Positions 24,819 through 33,084 of a DNA stretch of 64,000 nucleotides are shown here, in pieces. The position numbers and the translations under genes are program-made. Every line of letters starts with the position of its first letter. The stretch's first letter is position 1. The notes below the pieces were generated by a model that did no database searches, was not told the origin of the DNA, and saw only the letters and a list, made by a program, of their open reading frames with translations. Source of the DNA: BOG-908 sp965198855 (lineage in GTDB: Bacteria > Pseudomonadota > Alphaproteobacteria > Acetobacterales > Acetobacteraceae); the NCBI GenBank assembly GCA_965198855.1, contig CBDAPZ010000001.1, positions 1,426,001-1,490,000 of the forward strand, written 5' to 3'.

Positions 24819-24995
24819 GAAACTACGCTCCTGACATGAGACATCGCGCAAACGCGCAGCTCACCAAGCCACAGGTTGGCCTAAAGTCAAATCAGCGTAT
24901 TGTGGGGTACGGCAATGCACGCGGTTATTGCAGATAATATACATTACAAGAATTAACGCAGACCGTTGCGATGCACAGACGTATACGTCGCCTAT

Positions 24996-25026
24996 GAAAA
25001 TCCAGAAGCGTTGCCCCTGGATTTTC
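24996..25026 (-). terminator. Terminator of the HU gene
   Basis: Arms GAAAATCCAG (24996-25005) and CTGGATTTTC (25017-25026) lie 16 bases after the HU stop codon on the minus strand. The stem ends in a T-rich tract on that strand. Confidence 0.6.
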
Positions 25027-25041
25027 TCAGACGAGCTTTGG

Positions 25042-25311
25042 TCAGACAGCCTTTTTCAGGTTCGGACTCGCCTTGAAGCGAACGGTCTTGCCGGCTTTCA
25101 CCTTCACCGGTTCGCCGGTGCGTGGGTTCATCGCCTTGCGGGCCTTCGTCTTGCGGACAGTGAAGGTGCCGAACGACGGCAGGGTGAAGCCGCCATCCTT
25201 CTTCATCTGCTTGACGATCGCATCGACCAGGATGCCGGCAGCGGCGTTGGCGGCAACGCCGGTGCAATCGGTGCTCTGCTGGATGATTCCAGCGATGAAA
25301 GCCTTGCTCAT
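25042..25311 (-). CDS. HU family DNA-binding protein
   Basis: An 89-residue histone-like nucleoid protein. The family pattern is complete: an N-terminal helical dimer region (KAFIAGIIQQSTDCTGVAAN), GGFTLPSFGTFTVRKTKARKAMNP and the beta-arm motif RTGEPVKVKAGKTVRFKASPNLKKAV, split at the arm tip. It binds and bends DNA without strong sequence preference. It is monocistronic with its own terminator. The gap upstream (25312-25562) holds no gene that I can see. Confidence 0.95.
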   Translation of the reverse strand: MSKAFIAGIIQQSTDCTGVAANAAAGILVDAIVKQMKKDGGFTLPSFGTFTVRKTKARKAMNPRTGEPVKVKAGKTVRFKASPNLKKAV

Positions 25312-25562
25312 AGCCCTGATGTATTCCTTCTCTATCGATTCGAACCCGGAAAGGTACGAGCATGCGTTGCAACCAGACGATGATTGTCTCGCTGTGGTAC
25401 CCTGGTGATTGGTTTTCCCAACCTTGGCGCGCGGGGTTCAGGTGCCGGCAGAGGGCAGACAGAACCACTCGAACTCATCGCGCGACTCTGGAAGATGAAA
25501 CCTTTCGCACCTGCAATACCGCTTTTGCCTACAACACGCAACACCGGCAATTGGCAAAAAGG

Positions 25563-27569
25563 TCAGTGCGGTGCAGGCGCCTCTTGACCGATCCAGGAGT
25601 GTGGCGTCTGGCGCGGCGGAAAACCCGGCGTAAACTCGCGGCCGAGTTCCAGCGATGCGCAAGGATTATAGAATGGATCTGCCAAGATACGAAATGTCCA
25701 GCGATCGCGCAGCCGCGTGACTTCGGCCGCTTCCAGGCCCGCGCGTGCGCCTTGGTAATGCCTGCCGAGCGAAAGGGATTCAAAATGATACAGATCGACG
25801 CCGGCGGCAAACACGATGCGTGCACCCGCCTCGCCGGCACGCAGGCAGAAATCAACGTCATTCAAGGCAATGGCGAAGCCTTCGTCCATGCCATTCAGCG
25901 CCTCGAACAGGGCACGGCGCACCAGCATGCAAGCTGCGGTGACGGCGCTGACCTGCCGGTCCAGGCGCGCAACGCCCTGCGGCCCGGCATCGTCACCGGG
26001 TGCCAGCCGGAAAGCGTGCTCGCAAAGATTGGCAAGCCCCATGATCACACCACCATGTTGCACCAGGCCGTTGCCGTAGAGCAGACGTGGACCCACGATA
26101 TCCGCACACCACGGCCCAGCACCCTCCGTAAAAACGACCATGTTTTGTAACCAGTCGGGCGTGATCGGCGAGACATCGTCGTTCAGCAGCAGCAACAGAT
26201 CGCCCGTCGCCTGTGCCGCAGCCCTGTTGATCACCGCGGCGAAGTTGAAGTCCGGCATGGCTAGGGTGACCATCTTCACCCTCGGCAGCATGGAAACATG
26301 CTGCATGATGCGGCCTTGTTGCCGGTCATCCGGATCGCGGCACGATACGGCGACGAGAATATCGAATGCCGCGTAGTTGGTGCCGAGCGCCACGCTACGG
26401 AGACATCGTAGAACATGCCATGAACGACAGGCCGAGGGCACGATGATGGTGACATGCGGCAACGACTTGCCGCGCTGTTGCAGTGCCGTTGCCGGCCGCT
26501 CGATAAGCCTTTTTGGTAGCGGGCAATGTGTCAGGATCAGGGGTATATGCTGAATTCGTTCTGCTGGCAGGCCGCGTGCAAGAGCGAGGCGGATATTATC
26601 GTCATGCAGAGGGCCAATCTCAGGACCAAGTGCCGAGCGACGAAACATCCAGGCGCCGTCGCGCAAGATTTCCGAGCGTATCAGCCAGGGATCGGGCGAA
26701 GACCGAAAACCTGGACTACTGCGTTTCTTTTCGGTATCATAATAGTCTATGTCTGCGTAGAGTGCCAGCAGCGACGGATCTCGCCGTGCCGCGCGTGCGA
26801 AGCAGGCAAGCGTCTGCTGTGCCAGAATCTCCCCGCACGCGACAATAACGACCCAGTCGGTGACCGGCACGTGCCGATCCCCATGAGTTCGCAGGATGGA
26901 TAAAGTATCGGGCTTTCGCCACTGTGTAGCGATCGACGCCCTCGTTTCGCCCAAAACGGCATCGCTGCCAGTGCCCAGCACACATACCCCGATGGTTTCA
27001 TCGGGCTGCGCGAGCAACGCCTTACGCTCCTGTTCTCCCCAGGTGTCGTAGAGATCGATCCAGACGTCATAAGGCGGCGCCTCGCCGCGCCTGGCTGCCC
27101 CTTGCCCGAGCATCGCGCGCAGCCGGCCCAACAGGCCAAGCGGGCTGCCGTGCAGCGCGCTTGCCAGCCAAGGACCTCCCCCGGCGAGCAGACGCAAAGA
27201 GGCTGCTTGCCGGCTGAGCACCTGCAGCGACAGCGCCGGCGGCGGCAGCGATGCAGCGCATTGCATGAAGACTGACAGGCAGAAGCGCCCGGAGGCATGC
27301 GGCGCATGCACCAGCAGCACCTTGTCGGCACCTTGCCCCCGGGGGAAGAAGGCTTCGCGCACAATCTGCCCGCGCGCGGAGTCGGAGAGTTCGAGTTTTG
27401 CCCAAAACACGCCGGCGCCTGGCCACGTGACGACGACCCGGCACCATCTGCCGGACGCCGCCGGCGGCAACGCCCCGGAAAACGACATCATGGCGAAGGC
27501 GTGACCGCTGCGCCGTTCGCCTTCGGTGATGACAAGTCTGTGGTCGATGCCAACTGAGTTGATGGTCAT
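25563..27569 (-). CDS. Large glycosyltransferase family 2 protein
   Basis: A 668-residue protein. The C-terminal half (about 375-640) is a clear GT-A glycosyltransferase 2 domain: VTIIVPSACRSWHVLRCLRSV, LLLLNDDVSPITPDWL with the metal-binding NDD, and the late NDVDFCLRAGEAGARIV segment. The N-terminal 370 residues are a divergent, possibly degenerate second domain (YADIDYYDTEKKR) with an unassigned beta-rich head. Such proteins usually build surface polysaccharide or glycosylate envelope molecules. It is divergent from the carotenoid operon, whose own glycosyltransferase is separate. Confidence 0.82.
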   Translation of the reverse strand: MTINSVGIDHRLVITEGERRSGHAFAMMSFSGALPPAASGRWCRVVVTWPGAGVFWAKLELSDSARGQIVREAFFPRGQGADKVLLVHAPHASGRFCLSVFMQCAASLPPPALSLQVLSRQAASLRLLAGGGPWLASALHGSPLGLLGRLRAMLGQGAARRGEAPPYDVWIDLYDTWGEQERKALLAQPDETIGVCVLGTGSDAVLGETRASIATQWRKPDTLSILRTHGDRHVPVTDWVVIVACGEILAQQTLACFARAARRDPSLLALYADIDYYDTEKKRSSPGFRSSPDPWLIRSEILRDGAWMFRRSALGPEIGPLHDDNIRLALARGLPAERIQHIPLILTHCPLPKRLIERPATALQQRGKSLPHVTIIVPSACRSWHVLRCLRSVALGTNYAAFDILVAVSCRDPDDRQQGRIMQHVSMLPRVKMVTLAMPDFNFAAVINRAAAQATGDLLLLLNDDVSPITPDWLQNMVVFTEGAGPWCADIVGPRLLYGNGLVQHGGVIMGLANLCEHAFRLAPGDDAGPQGVARLDRQVSAVTAACMLVRRALFEALNGMDEGFAIALNDVDFCLRAGEAGARIVFAAGVDLYHFESLSLGRHYQGARAGLEAAEVTRLRDRWTFRILADPFYNPCASLELGREFTPGFPPRQTPHSWIGQEAPAPH

Positions 27570-27643
27570 CGCTGCAACTCGCGACCAGTGCAGGCGCTGG
27601 GTGTCGGCGGATCAAACGGTCCACGCGTTAGGGGAGTGATTGA

Positions 27644-29209
27644 GTGAGTCGCCGCATTGCCATTATCGGCGCAGGCCCAGGCGGGCTCGCCACCGCCATG
27701 CTTCTCGCACAGGCCGGCGCCGACGTTACGGTGTTCGAGAAATCCGCCAGAGTCGGCGGCCGTTCCGCCGGGATCGACGCCGACACCCCAGCAGGACGGT
27801 TCCGTTTCGACATGGGACCAACCTTCTTTCTCTATCCACGCGTGCTGGATGATATTTTCGCCGCCTGCGGGCGCGAGATGAAGCGCGAGATCGATCTGAT
27901 CCGCCTCGATCCGCAATACGATCTTATTTTCGAATCCGGCGGCCATATTCGTGCCACGCCCGACATGGAACGGTTGCAGGCGGAAGTGGCGAGGCTTTCG
28001 CCGCATGATGCCGCCAACCTGCCCCGTTTCATGGCCGACAATCGCAAGAAGCTGGCAGCCTTCCGCCCGGTGCTCGAAGCAGCCTTCCATGGCTGGCGCG
28101 ACCTGATCAAGCCGGACATGCTGAAGGCGCTGCCGATGATGCGGCCGCTGCGCACGGTGGATAGCGACCTCGCCACCTATTTTAGCGACGAACGCATCAG
28201 GCTGGCGTTTTCGTTTCAAAGCAAATATCTGGGCATGTCGCCGTATCGCTGCCCGAGCCTGTTCACGATCCTCTCCTTCATGGAATACGAGTTCGGCGTG
28301 TACCACCCGCGCGGCGGCTGTGGTGCTGTGATGGAAGCGCTGGCGCGTGTCGCCGGCGAAATGGGGGTAAAATTCCGCCTGGGCGAGCCGGTGCAGGAGA
28401 TGCTGTTCTCCGGCAAGCGCGCGAATGGCGTGCGCACGGCCCGCGGCGAATACAAGGCCGATGCGGTGGTGGTGAACGCGGATTTCGCGTCCGCGATGCA
28501 GTCGCTGGTGCCGGATCGCCTGCGCCGCCGCTGGACCGATAGCAAGCTGGCGAAGAAGAAATTCTCCTGCTCCACCTTCATGCTCTATCTGGGGCTGGAG
28601 GGCGTGGAGGATAAGCTTGCACATCACACGATCTATCTGAGCAAGGAATACAAGCGCAACATCGCTGAAATTGAAGCCGGCGCTGCTCCCCCGACCGAAC
28701 CTTCCTTCTACGTGCAGAATGCCTGCGTTACCGACCCTGATCTGGCGCCACCTGGGCATAGTACGCTCTATGTGCTGGTGCCTGTGGGCAACCGCACTGG
28801 CGAAGGCATCGACTGGGCTGCCGAGCAGGCGAAGTTTCGCGCCATGACTCTGGAACGTCTCAAGCGCCTTGGCCTGCGCGACGTGGAGAAGCGTATTGTT
28901 TTCGAAAAAATGCTGACGCCGCAAGGCTGGGAAGACGAACACGCCATCCATCGTGGTGCGACTTTCAACCTGTCGCACTCGCTGGACCAGATGCTGAGCT
29001 TCCGGCCGCGCAACCGCTTCGAGGATCTTGACCGTGTCTATCTCGTTGGCGGCGGCACGCATCCGGGCAGCGGCCTGCCGGTGATTTTCGAGGGCGCGCG
29101 GATTACCAGCCGCCTGCTTGCGGAAGATCTCGGCATCGGCGGCCACTGGGAAAAAGACTCCGCAATGGCAGCACCCGATTTCACCCCTGTTCTTGCGGAG
29201 GCCTTGTGA
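27644..29209 (+). CDS. CrtI/CrtN-family carotenoid desaturase or oxidase (first copy)
   Basis: A 521-residue FAD amine-oxidase-fold enzyme of the phytoene/diapophytoene desaturase family, starting at GTG. The dinucleotide motif IIGAGPGGLATAMLLAQAG, the second glycine-rich VGGRSAGI and the C-terminal FAD contact LVGGGTHPGSGLPVIFEGAR are intact. The neighbours downstream are a second CrtI-family enzyme, an acyltransferase and a glycosyltransferase. This is the gene set of staphyloxanthin-like C30 pathways (CrtN, CrtP, CrtO, CrtQ). Whether this copy is the desaturase or the terminal oxidase cannot be told by eye. It overlaps the next gene by four bases (GTGA). Confidence 0.85.
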   Translation: MSRRIAIIGAGPGGLATAMLLAQAGADVTVFEKSARVGGRSAGIDADTPAGRFRFDMGPTFFLYPRVLDDIFAACGREMKREIDLIRLDPQYDLIFESGGHIRATPDMERLQAEVARLSPHDAANLPRFMADNRKKLAAFRPVLEAAFHGWRDLIKPDMLKALPMMRPLRTVDSDLATYFSDERIRLAFSFQSKYLGMSPYRCPSLFTILSFMEYEFGVYHPRGGCGAVMEALARVAGEMGVKFRLGEPVQEMLFSGKRANGVRTARGEYKADAVVVNADFASAMQSLVPDRLRRRWTDSKLAKKKFSCSTFMLYLGLEGVEDKLAHHTIYLSKEYKRNIAEIEAGAAPPTEPSFYVQNACVTDPDLAPPGHSTLYVLVPVGNRTGEGIDWAAEQAKFRAMTLERLKRLGLRDVEKRIVFEKMLTPQGWEDEHAIHRGATFNLSHSLDQMLSFRPRNRFEDLDRVYLVGGGTHPGSGLPVIFEGARITSRLLAEDLGIGGHWEKDSAMAAPDFTPVLAEAL

Positions 29210-30750
29210 AAGATTTCGTCCCGAACGCAAGATTGCCGGTCGCAGTTATCGGCGGTGGTCTGGCGGGGCTTGCAGCCGCTGCGACCCTTGCCGCGCGCGG
29301 GCAGCGCGTGGTGCTGTTCGAGAAGAACGAGTGGCTTGGCGGAAAAGCCGCGCTGCTCGAGCAAGATGGCTACCGCTTCGACATGGGACCCACCATCCTG
29401 ACCGTGCCGCGCGTGTTGGAGCGAATTTTCGCCGAGGCCGGCGTGCGCATGGAAGATCGGCTCGATCTGCGCCGTATCGATCCGCAATGGCGCTGCTTTT
29501 TCGAAGACGGCTCGGTGCTCGATCTGAAGCAGGACGTCGCCGAGATGGGCGAAACCCTGAAGACCTACGCGCCCGGCAGCGAGACGGGATATGCCGATTT
29601 TATCGCCATGTCCGAGAAACTGCATACGGTGAGTGAGAAATTCTTCTTCTGGCGGTCCGTCGAAGACATACGCGACACGCTGGACTTCAAGAAGAACGCC
29701 GATTTGGACACGTTGCGCGATGTGCTGAGCCTGCGCATGGGCACCACGGTCGCCGGCCAGATACGCAAGCGGGTGAAAGACAAGCGCGTGGCCCAGATGC
29801 TGGACCATTTCGTGCAATATGTCGGCTCGTCGCCGTATGGCTCTCCGGCGGTTCTCTGCAGCATCGCGCATATGCAGACCAATGATGGCGTATGGTATCC
29901 GATGGGCGGTACGCGCGCTGTTCCTCTCGCTTTGGAAAAGCTAGGGCGTGAACTTGGTGTCACGTATCGCACCGGCACCGGTATCAGCCGGATCCATGCG
30001 CAAGACGGACAGGCGCGTGCGGTCGAGACCGATAACGGCGAGATTATCGACGTGGCTGCTGTCGTGTCCAACATGGACAGCGTGCGCACCTATCGCGAGC
30101 TCGTCGGCGGCGCGCCGGCGGCTCGTTTCGCCAAGCGGTGGAAGCGTGATCCGGCCTGCTCCGGCGTGGTGCTGTATCTCGGGCTCGATCGCGCCTATCC
30201 GCAGTTGGCGCATCATGATTTCGTCTTCTCCCGCGATCCGGAGGAAGAATTCGATTACATCTATCGCCGCGGCGAGCCGGCGCCGGACCCCACCTGCTAC
30301 ATCGCCGCACCATCACGCACCGAGCCGGGTGTCGCCCCGCCAGGGGGCGAAGCGCTCTATATCCTGGTGCACACGCCCTATCTGCGACCGCACCATGATT
30401 GGAAAACCATGCTGCCGGCATATCGCAAAGTGATTTTCGACAAGTTGGCGCGCACGGCCGGGCTGACTGATCTAGAAAGTCGCATCCGCTTCGAACACGT
30501 TCTCACGCCGCAAGACATCCACGAGCGTTATCGCGTACTGGACGGCGCAATCTACGGCTTGGCAAGTCATGGCCGGTTCTTCGGCGCGTTCAAGCCGGGC
30601 AACCGCTCGCGCGATTTGGCCGGGCTGTATCTGGCCGGGGGTGCCGCGCATCCCGGGCCGGGCATGCCGATGGTGCTGATGTCTGGCTGGATCGCCGCCG
30701 ATTCGTTGCATGCCGATCTGGTGCAAAGCACAGTAGCGGCGCCTGGCTGA
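29206..30750 (+). CDS. CrtI/CrtN-family carotenoid desaturase or oxidase (second copy)
   Basis: A 514-residue paralogue of the preceding enzyme. It has the FAD motif VIGGGLAGLAAAATLAARG, the LGGKAALLE and DMGPTILTVP segments that define the CrtI family, and LAGGAAHPGPGMPMVL at the C-terminus. Two CrtI-type enzymes in tandem are usual where one introduces double bonds and the other oxidises a terminal methyl group to aldehyde or acid. GTG start overlapping the upstream stop indicates translational coupling. The acyltransferase starts six bases after its stop. Confidence 0.86.
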   Translation: MKDFVPNARLPVAVIGGGLAGLAAAATLAARGQRVVLFEKNEWLGGKAALLEQDGYRFDMGPTILTVPRVLERIFAEAGVRMEDRLDLRRIDPQWRCFFEDGSVLDLKQDVAEMGETLKTYAPGSETGYADFIAMSEKLHTVSEKFFFWRSVEDIRDTLDFKKNADLDTLRDVLSLRMGTTVAGQIRKRVKDKRVAQMLDHFVQYVGSSPYGSPAVLCSIAHMQTNDGVWYPMGGTRAVPLALEKLGRELGVTYRTGTGISRIHAQDGQARAVETDNGEIIDVAAVVSNMDSVRTYRELVGGAPAARFAKRWKRDPACSGVVLYLGLDRAYPQLAHHDFVFSRDPEEEFDYIYRRGEPAPDPTCYIAAPSRTEPGVAPPGGEALYILVHTPYLRPHHDWKTMLPAYRKVIFDKLARTAGLTDLESRIRFEHVLTPQDIHERYRVLDGAIYGLASHGRFFGAFKPGNRSRDLAGLYLAGGAAHPGPGMPMVLMSGWIAADSLHADLVQSTVAAPG

Positions 30751-30756
30751 ACGCGG

Positions 30757-31545
30757 ATGACCCTGCAAAGGCGAAAGCTGCCGAAGCGGTCGCCGGTGCT
30801 GTTGTTCCTGTTCCGCTTGTATCTGCACTGGTATTTTTGGCGTCGCTTCGAGGGCATACGGGTGCTGAGTGCACCCATGGCGGCCGCATTTGCCGGGCGG
30901 CCGCTGGTGGTCTATTGCAACCATCCCTCCTGGTGGGATCCAGCGTTATTACTACTGACCATCCCGAAATTCTTCCCGCAGCATCGCGGGTATGGGCCGA
31001 TGGATGCAGCCGCACTCCAGCGCTACAGGGTGCTGCGATCCATGGGCGTGTTCGGCATCGAGATGGAGCATCCACGCGCCGCTGCGCAGTTTCTGCGGAC
31101 AGCCAAAGACATGTTGCAGGCGACGGACATGTGCCTCTGTGTCACCGCGGAAGGGGCGTTCACCGACCCACGCTTGCGTCCCATCAAGCTGCGGCGCGGG
31201 CTTGCCCATCTCGCCAGCTCGTGCCCGGACGCTGTTTTCCTGCCGCTTGCCCTGGAATATTGCTTTTGGAACGAGAGCAAGCCGGAGGCGCTGATGGCAT
31301 TTGGTGATCCGGTGACGGCTGGCGGCGCATCGCCGGCCTCATGGCAGGAACAACTCGAGCAAGGTTTGACGCGCACGATGGGTCGCCTTGCCGCTGCATC
31401 TGCCGCGCGCAAGCCGGAGGCGTTCAAGCTGGTGTTGCGCGGCACGGCCGGCGTAGGTGGCCCCTATGATGCATGGCGCCGGCTCACATCGGCATTGCGC
31501 GGCCGGCGTTTCGAGGCGCGCCATCAACCCGAGCCGCCATCTTGA
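30757..31545 (+). CDS. PlsC-like acyltransferase of the carotenoid operon
   Basis: A 262-residue membrane-associated acyltransferase. The HX4D catalytic motif is NHPSWWDP with His56 and Asp61, and the acyl-phosphate or glycerol-binding motif appears as TAEGAFTDPR (family EGTRS-like). A hydrophobic N-terminus (LLFLFRLYLHWYF) probably anchors it. In this operon it may acylate a glycosylated carotenoid, as CrtO does in staphyloxanthin synthesis, although CrtO itself is a different family. That is inference from context. Its TGA overlaps the next gene's TTG. Confidence 0.8.
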   Translation: MTLQRRKLPKRSPVLLFLFRLYLHWYFWRRFEGIRVLSAPMAAAFAGRPLVVYCNHPSWWDPALLLLTIPKFFPQHRGYGPMDAAALQRYRVLRSMGVFGIEMEHPRAAAQFLRTAKDMLQATDMCLCVTAEGAFTDPRLRPIKLRRGLAHLASSCPDAVFLPLALEYCFWNESKPEALMAFGDPVTAGGASPASWQEQLEQGLTRTMGRLAAASAARKPEAFKLVLRGTAGVGGPYDAWRRLTSALRGRRFEARHQPEPPS

Positions 31546-32630
31546 TCGGCTGGATTGCACTTGTTCTAGCGCTGTTGCCCGCCGGCCTCGTGCTGGCCAA
31601 TCTGCGGCATTATGTGAAGCCGGTGCCGTTCGCCGGCCGGCCACAGCTCTCCGTTCTCATCCCGGCGCGCAACGAAGAAGCCAATATCGGCGACGCCGTT
31701 ACTGCCGTGCTGGCCAGCAAGGATGTCGATCTCGAGATCATCGTCATGGATGATGGCTCAACCGATTCCACGCGCGCCATCTTGGACGCCATCGATGACT
31801 CACGCGTGCGGGTCGCTGATGGCGGAGGGCTTCCGCCTGGATGGTCCGGAAAGCAGCATGCCTGCGCGGCTTTGGCCAGGCTCGCCAGACATGATGTGCT
31901 GGTCTTTGTCGATGCGGATGTACGCCTGGCGCCGGACGCACTGAACCGCATGGCGGGTTTTCTCGAACGCGAAAAGCTGGCGCTCGCCAGCGGATTTCCG
32001 CGTCAGGTGACACGAAGCTGGTCGGAAATTCTTTTGCTTCCGTTGATCTACTTCGTTCTGCTAGGCTATCTCCCCATTGGCCGCATGAAACGTTCTGCGG
32101 CACCTTCGCTTGGTGCCGGTTGCGGACAATTGTTCATTGCACGTGCGAAGGAATACGCGCTTGCGGGTGGTCATGGCGCGATACGCGCCTCCTTGCATGA
32201 CGGGCTGATGCTGCCGCGGGCTTTTCGCCGTGCGGGCTTCATGACCGGTCTTTTCGATGCAAGCAGTTTTGCGACGTGCCGCATGTATGCCAACGTGGCA
32301 CAGGTGTGGGAAGGGCTGACGAAGAACGCTACGGAAGGCATGGCAAAGCCGCTGGCTTTGCCGGTCTGGACGGTGATACTGGGGGGTGGTGCGGTGTTGC
32401 CGCTTTCTTGTGTGGCTCTCGCGCCGACGCCACCGGCAATTGCTGCGCTGGCGTGCGGCGTCGGCATACGCCTTGTTCTGGCCTGGCGGTTTGGTCAGCC
32501 GGTGGTGAGTGCGTTGCTGCATCCGCTGGGTGTTGCGGCTTTGCTATTCCTGCAATGGGCGGCACTGATGCGTGCCGCTTTCGGCCGTCCAGCGACGTGG
32601 CGCGGGCGCGCATACACGGCGCAAACGTGA
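31542..32630 (+). CDS. Membrane glycosyltransferase family 2 (CrtQ-like)
   Basis: A 362-residue glycosyltransferase with an N-terminal transmembrane helix (WIALVLALLPAGLVLA) and two to three C-terminal helices. The GT-A domain shows LSVLIPARNEEANIG, the VMDDGSTDST and VFVDADVRL (DxD) motifs, and a QxxRW-like ending is lacking. The size and topology match CrtQ, the glucosyltransferase of C30 carotenoid acids. I chose TTG 31542, which overlaps the upstream stop (TTGA), as at the other junctions of this operon; an in-frame ATG at 31473 would give 23 more residues. It overlaps the DUF2141 gene by four bases. Confidence 0.82.
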   Translation: MIGWIALVLALLPAGLVLANLRHYVKPVPFAGRPQLSVLIPARNEEANIGDAVTAVLASKDVDLEIIVMDDGSTDSTRAILDAIDDSRVRVADGGGLPPGWSGKQHACAALARLARHDVLVFVDADVRLAPDALNRMAGFLEREKLALASGFPRQVTRSWSEILLLPLIYFVLLGYLPIGRMKRSAAPSLGAGCGQLFIARAKEYALAGGHGAIRASLHDGLMLPRAFRRAGFMTGLFDASSFATCRMYANVAQVWEGLTKNATEGMAKPLALPVWTVILGGGAVLPLSCVALAPTPPAIAALACGVGIRLVLAWRFGQPVVSALLHPLGVAALLFLQWAALMRAAFGRPATWRGRAYTAQT

Positions 32631-33046
32631 AATCCTGGCTGTTCATCGCCGGGTCGCTGATTGTTCTGCCGGCACAGTCGGCGACAGTGGTGGTGGATGT
32701 GGGCGGCGTTCACAGTGACCGCGGCCATGTTCTGGTGGCACTCTGCACGAGGGCCGATTTCCTGCAACCGCATTGCCGTTGGAAGGGCAAGGCACGCGCC
32801 GCCGTCGGCACGGTTGTCGTCACGATCAAGGACGTGCCGGCAGGGCGTTACGCCGCCCAGGCCTTTCACGATGAGAATGACAGCGGCACGCTAGACCGCA
32901 ACTTCTTCGGGTTGCCAAAGGAAGCCATGGGCTTCTCCAACAACGCCCCCATGCACCTAGGCCCTCCAAGCTTCGACGTAGCGGCTTTTTCCGTCAGCTC
33001 AGGCAAAGTAGAAATCGAGTTCTCCCTTAAATACTTTGACAAGTAA
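32627..33046 (+). CDS. DUF2141 domain secreted protein
   Basis: A 139-residue protein with a cleavable signal peptide (KSWLFIAGSLIVLPAQSA) and a DUF2141 beta-sandwich domain, seen in DVPAGRYAAQAFHDENDSGTLDRN split before NFFGLPKEAMGFSNNA. It is predicted to be periplasmic or outer-membrane facing. The GTG start overlaps the glycosyltransferase stop (GTGA), making it the fifth gene of the carotenoid operon. DUF2141 has no known biochemical role; a part in pigment export or membrane placement is only a guess. Confidence 0.85.
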   Translation: MKSWLFIAGSLIVLPAQSATVVVDVGGVHSDRGHVLVALCTRADFLQPHCRWKGKARAAVGTVVVTIKDVPAGRYAAQAFHDENDSGTLDRNFFGLPKEAMGFSNNAPMHLGPPSFDVAAFSVSSGKVEIEFSLKYFDK

Positions 33047-33082
33047 AAGTTTTTTGGTTCTTTTGTTCAAAACAAAACTGCT
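33045..33082. repeat. Half copy of the AAAAGT-TGGTTC dispersed repeat
   Basis: Reads AAAAGTTTTTTGGTTC then TTGTTCAAAACAAAACTGCT, matching 38621-38657 with a few changes. It lies between the convergent DUF2141 and POT genes and contains a TTTTGTT/AACAAAA hairpin suited to termination. Confidence 0.6.
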
Positions 33083-33084
33083 GC

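Noticed and set aside
20625..33046. BLUF protein plus carotenoid genes read as a photosynthesis gene cluster
   Set aside because: No bch, puf, puh or ppsR gene is in the window; 6 kb of unrelated genes lie between.
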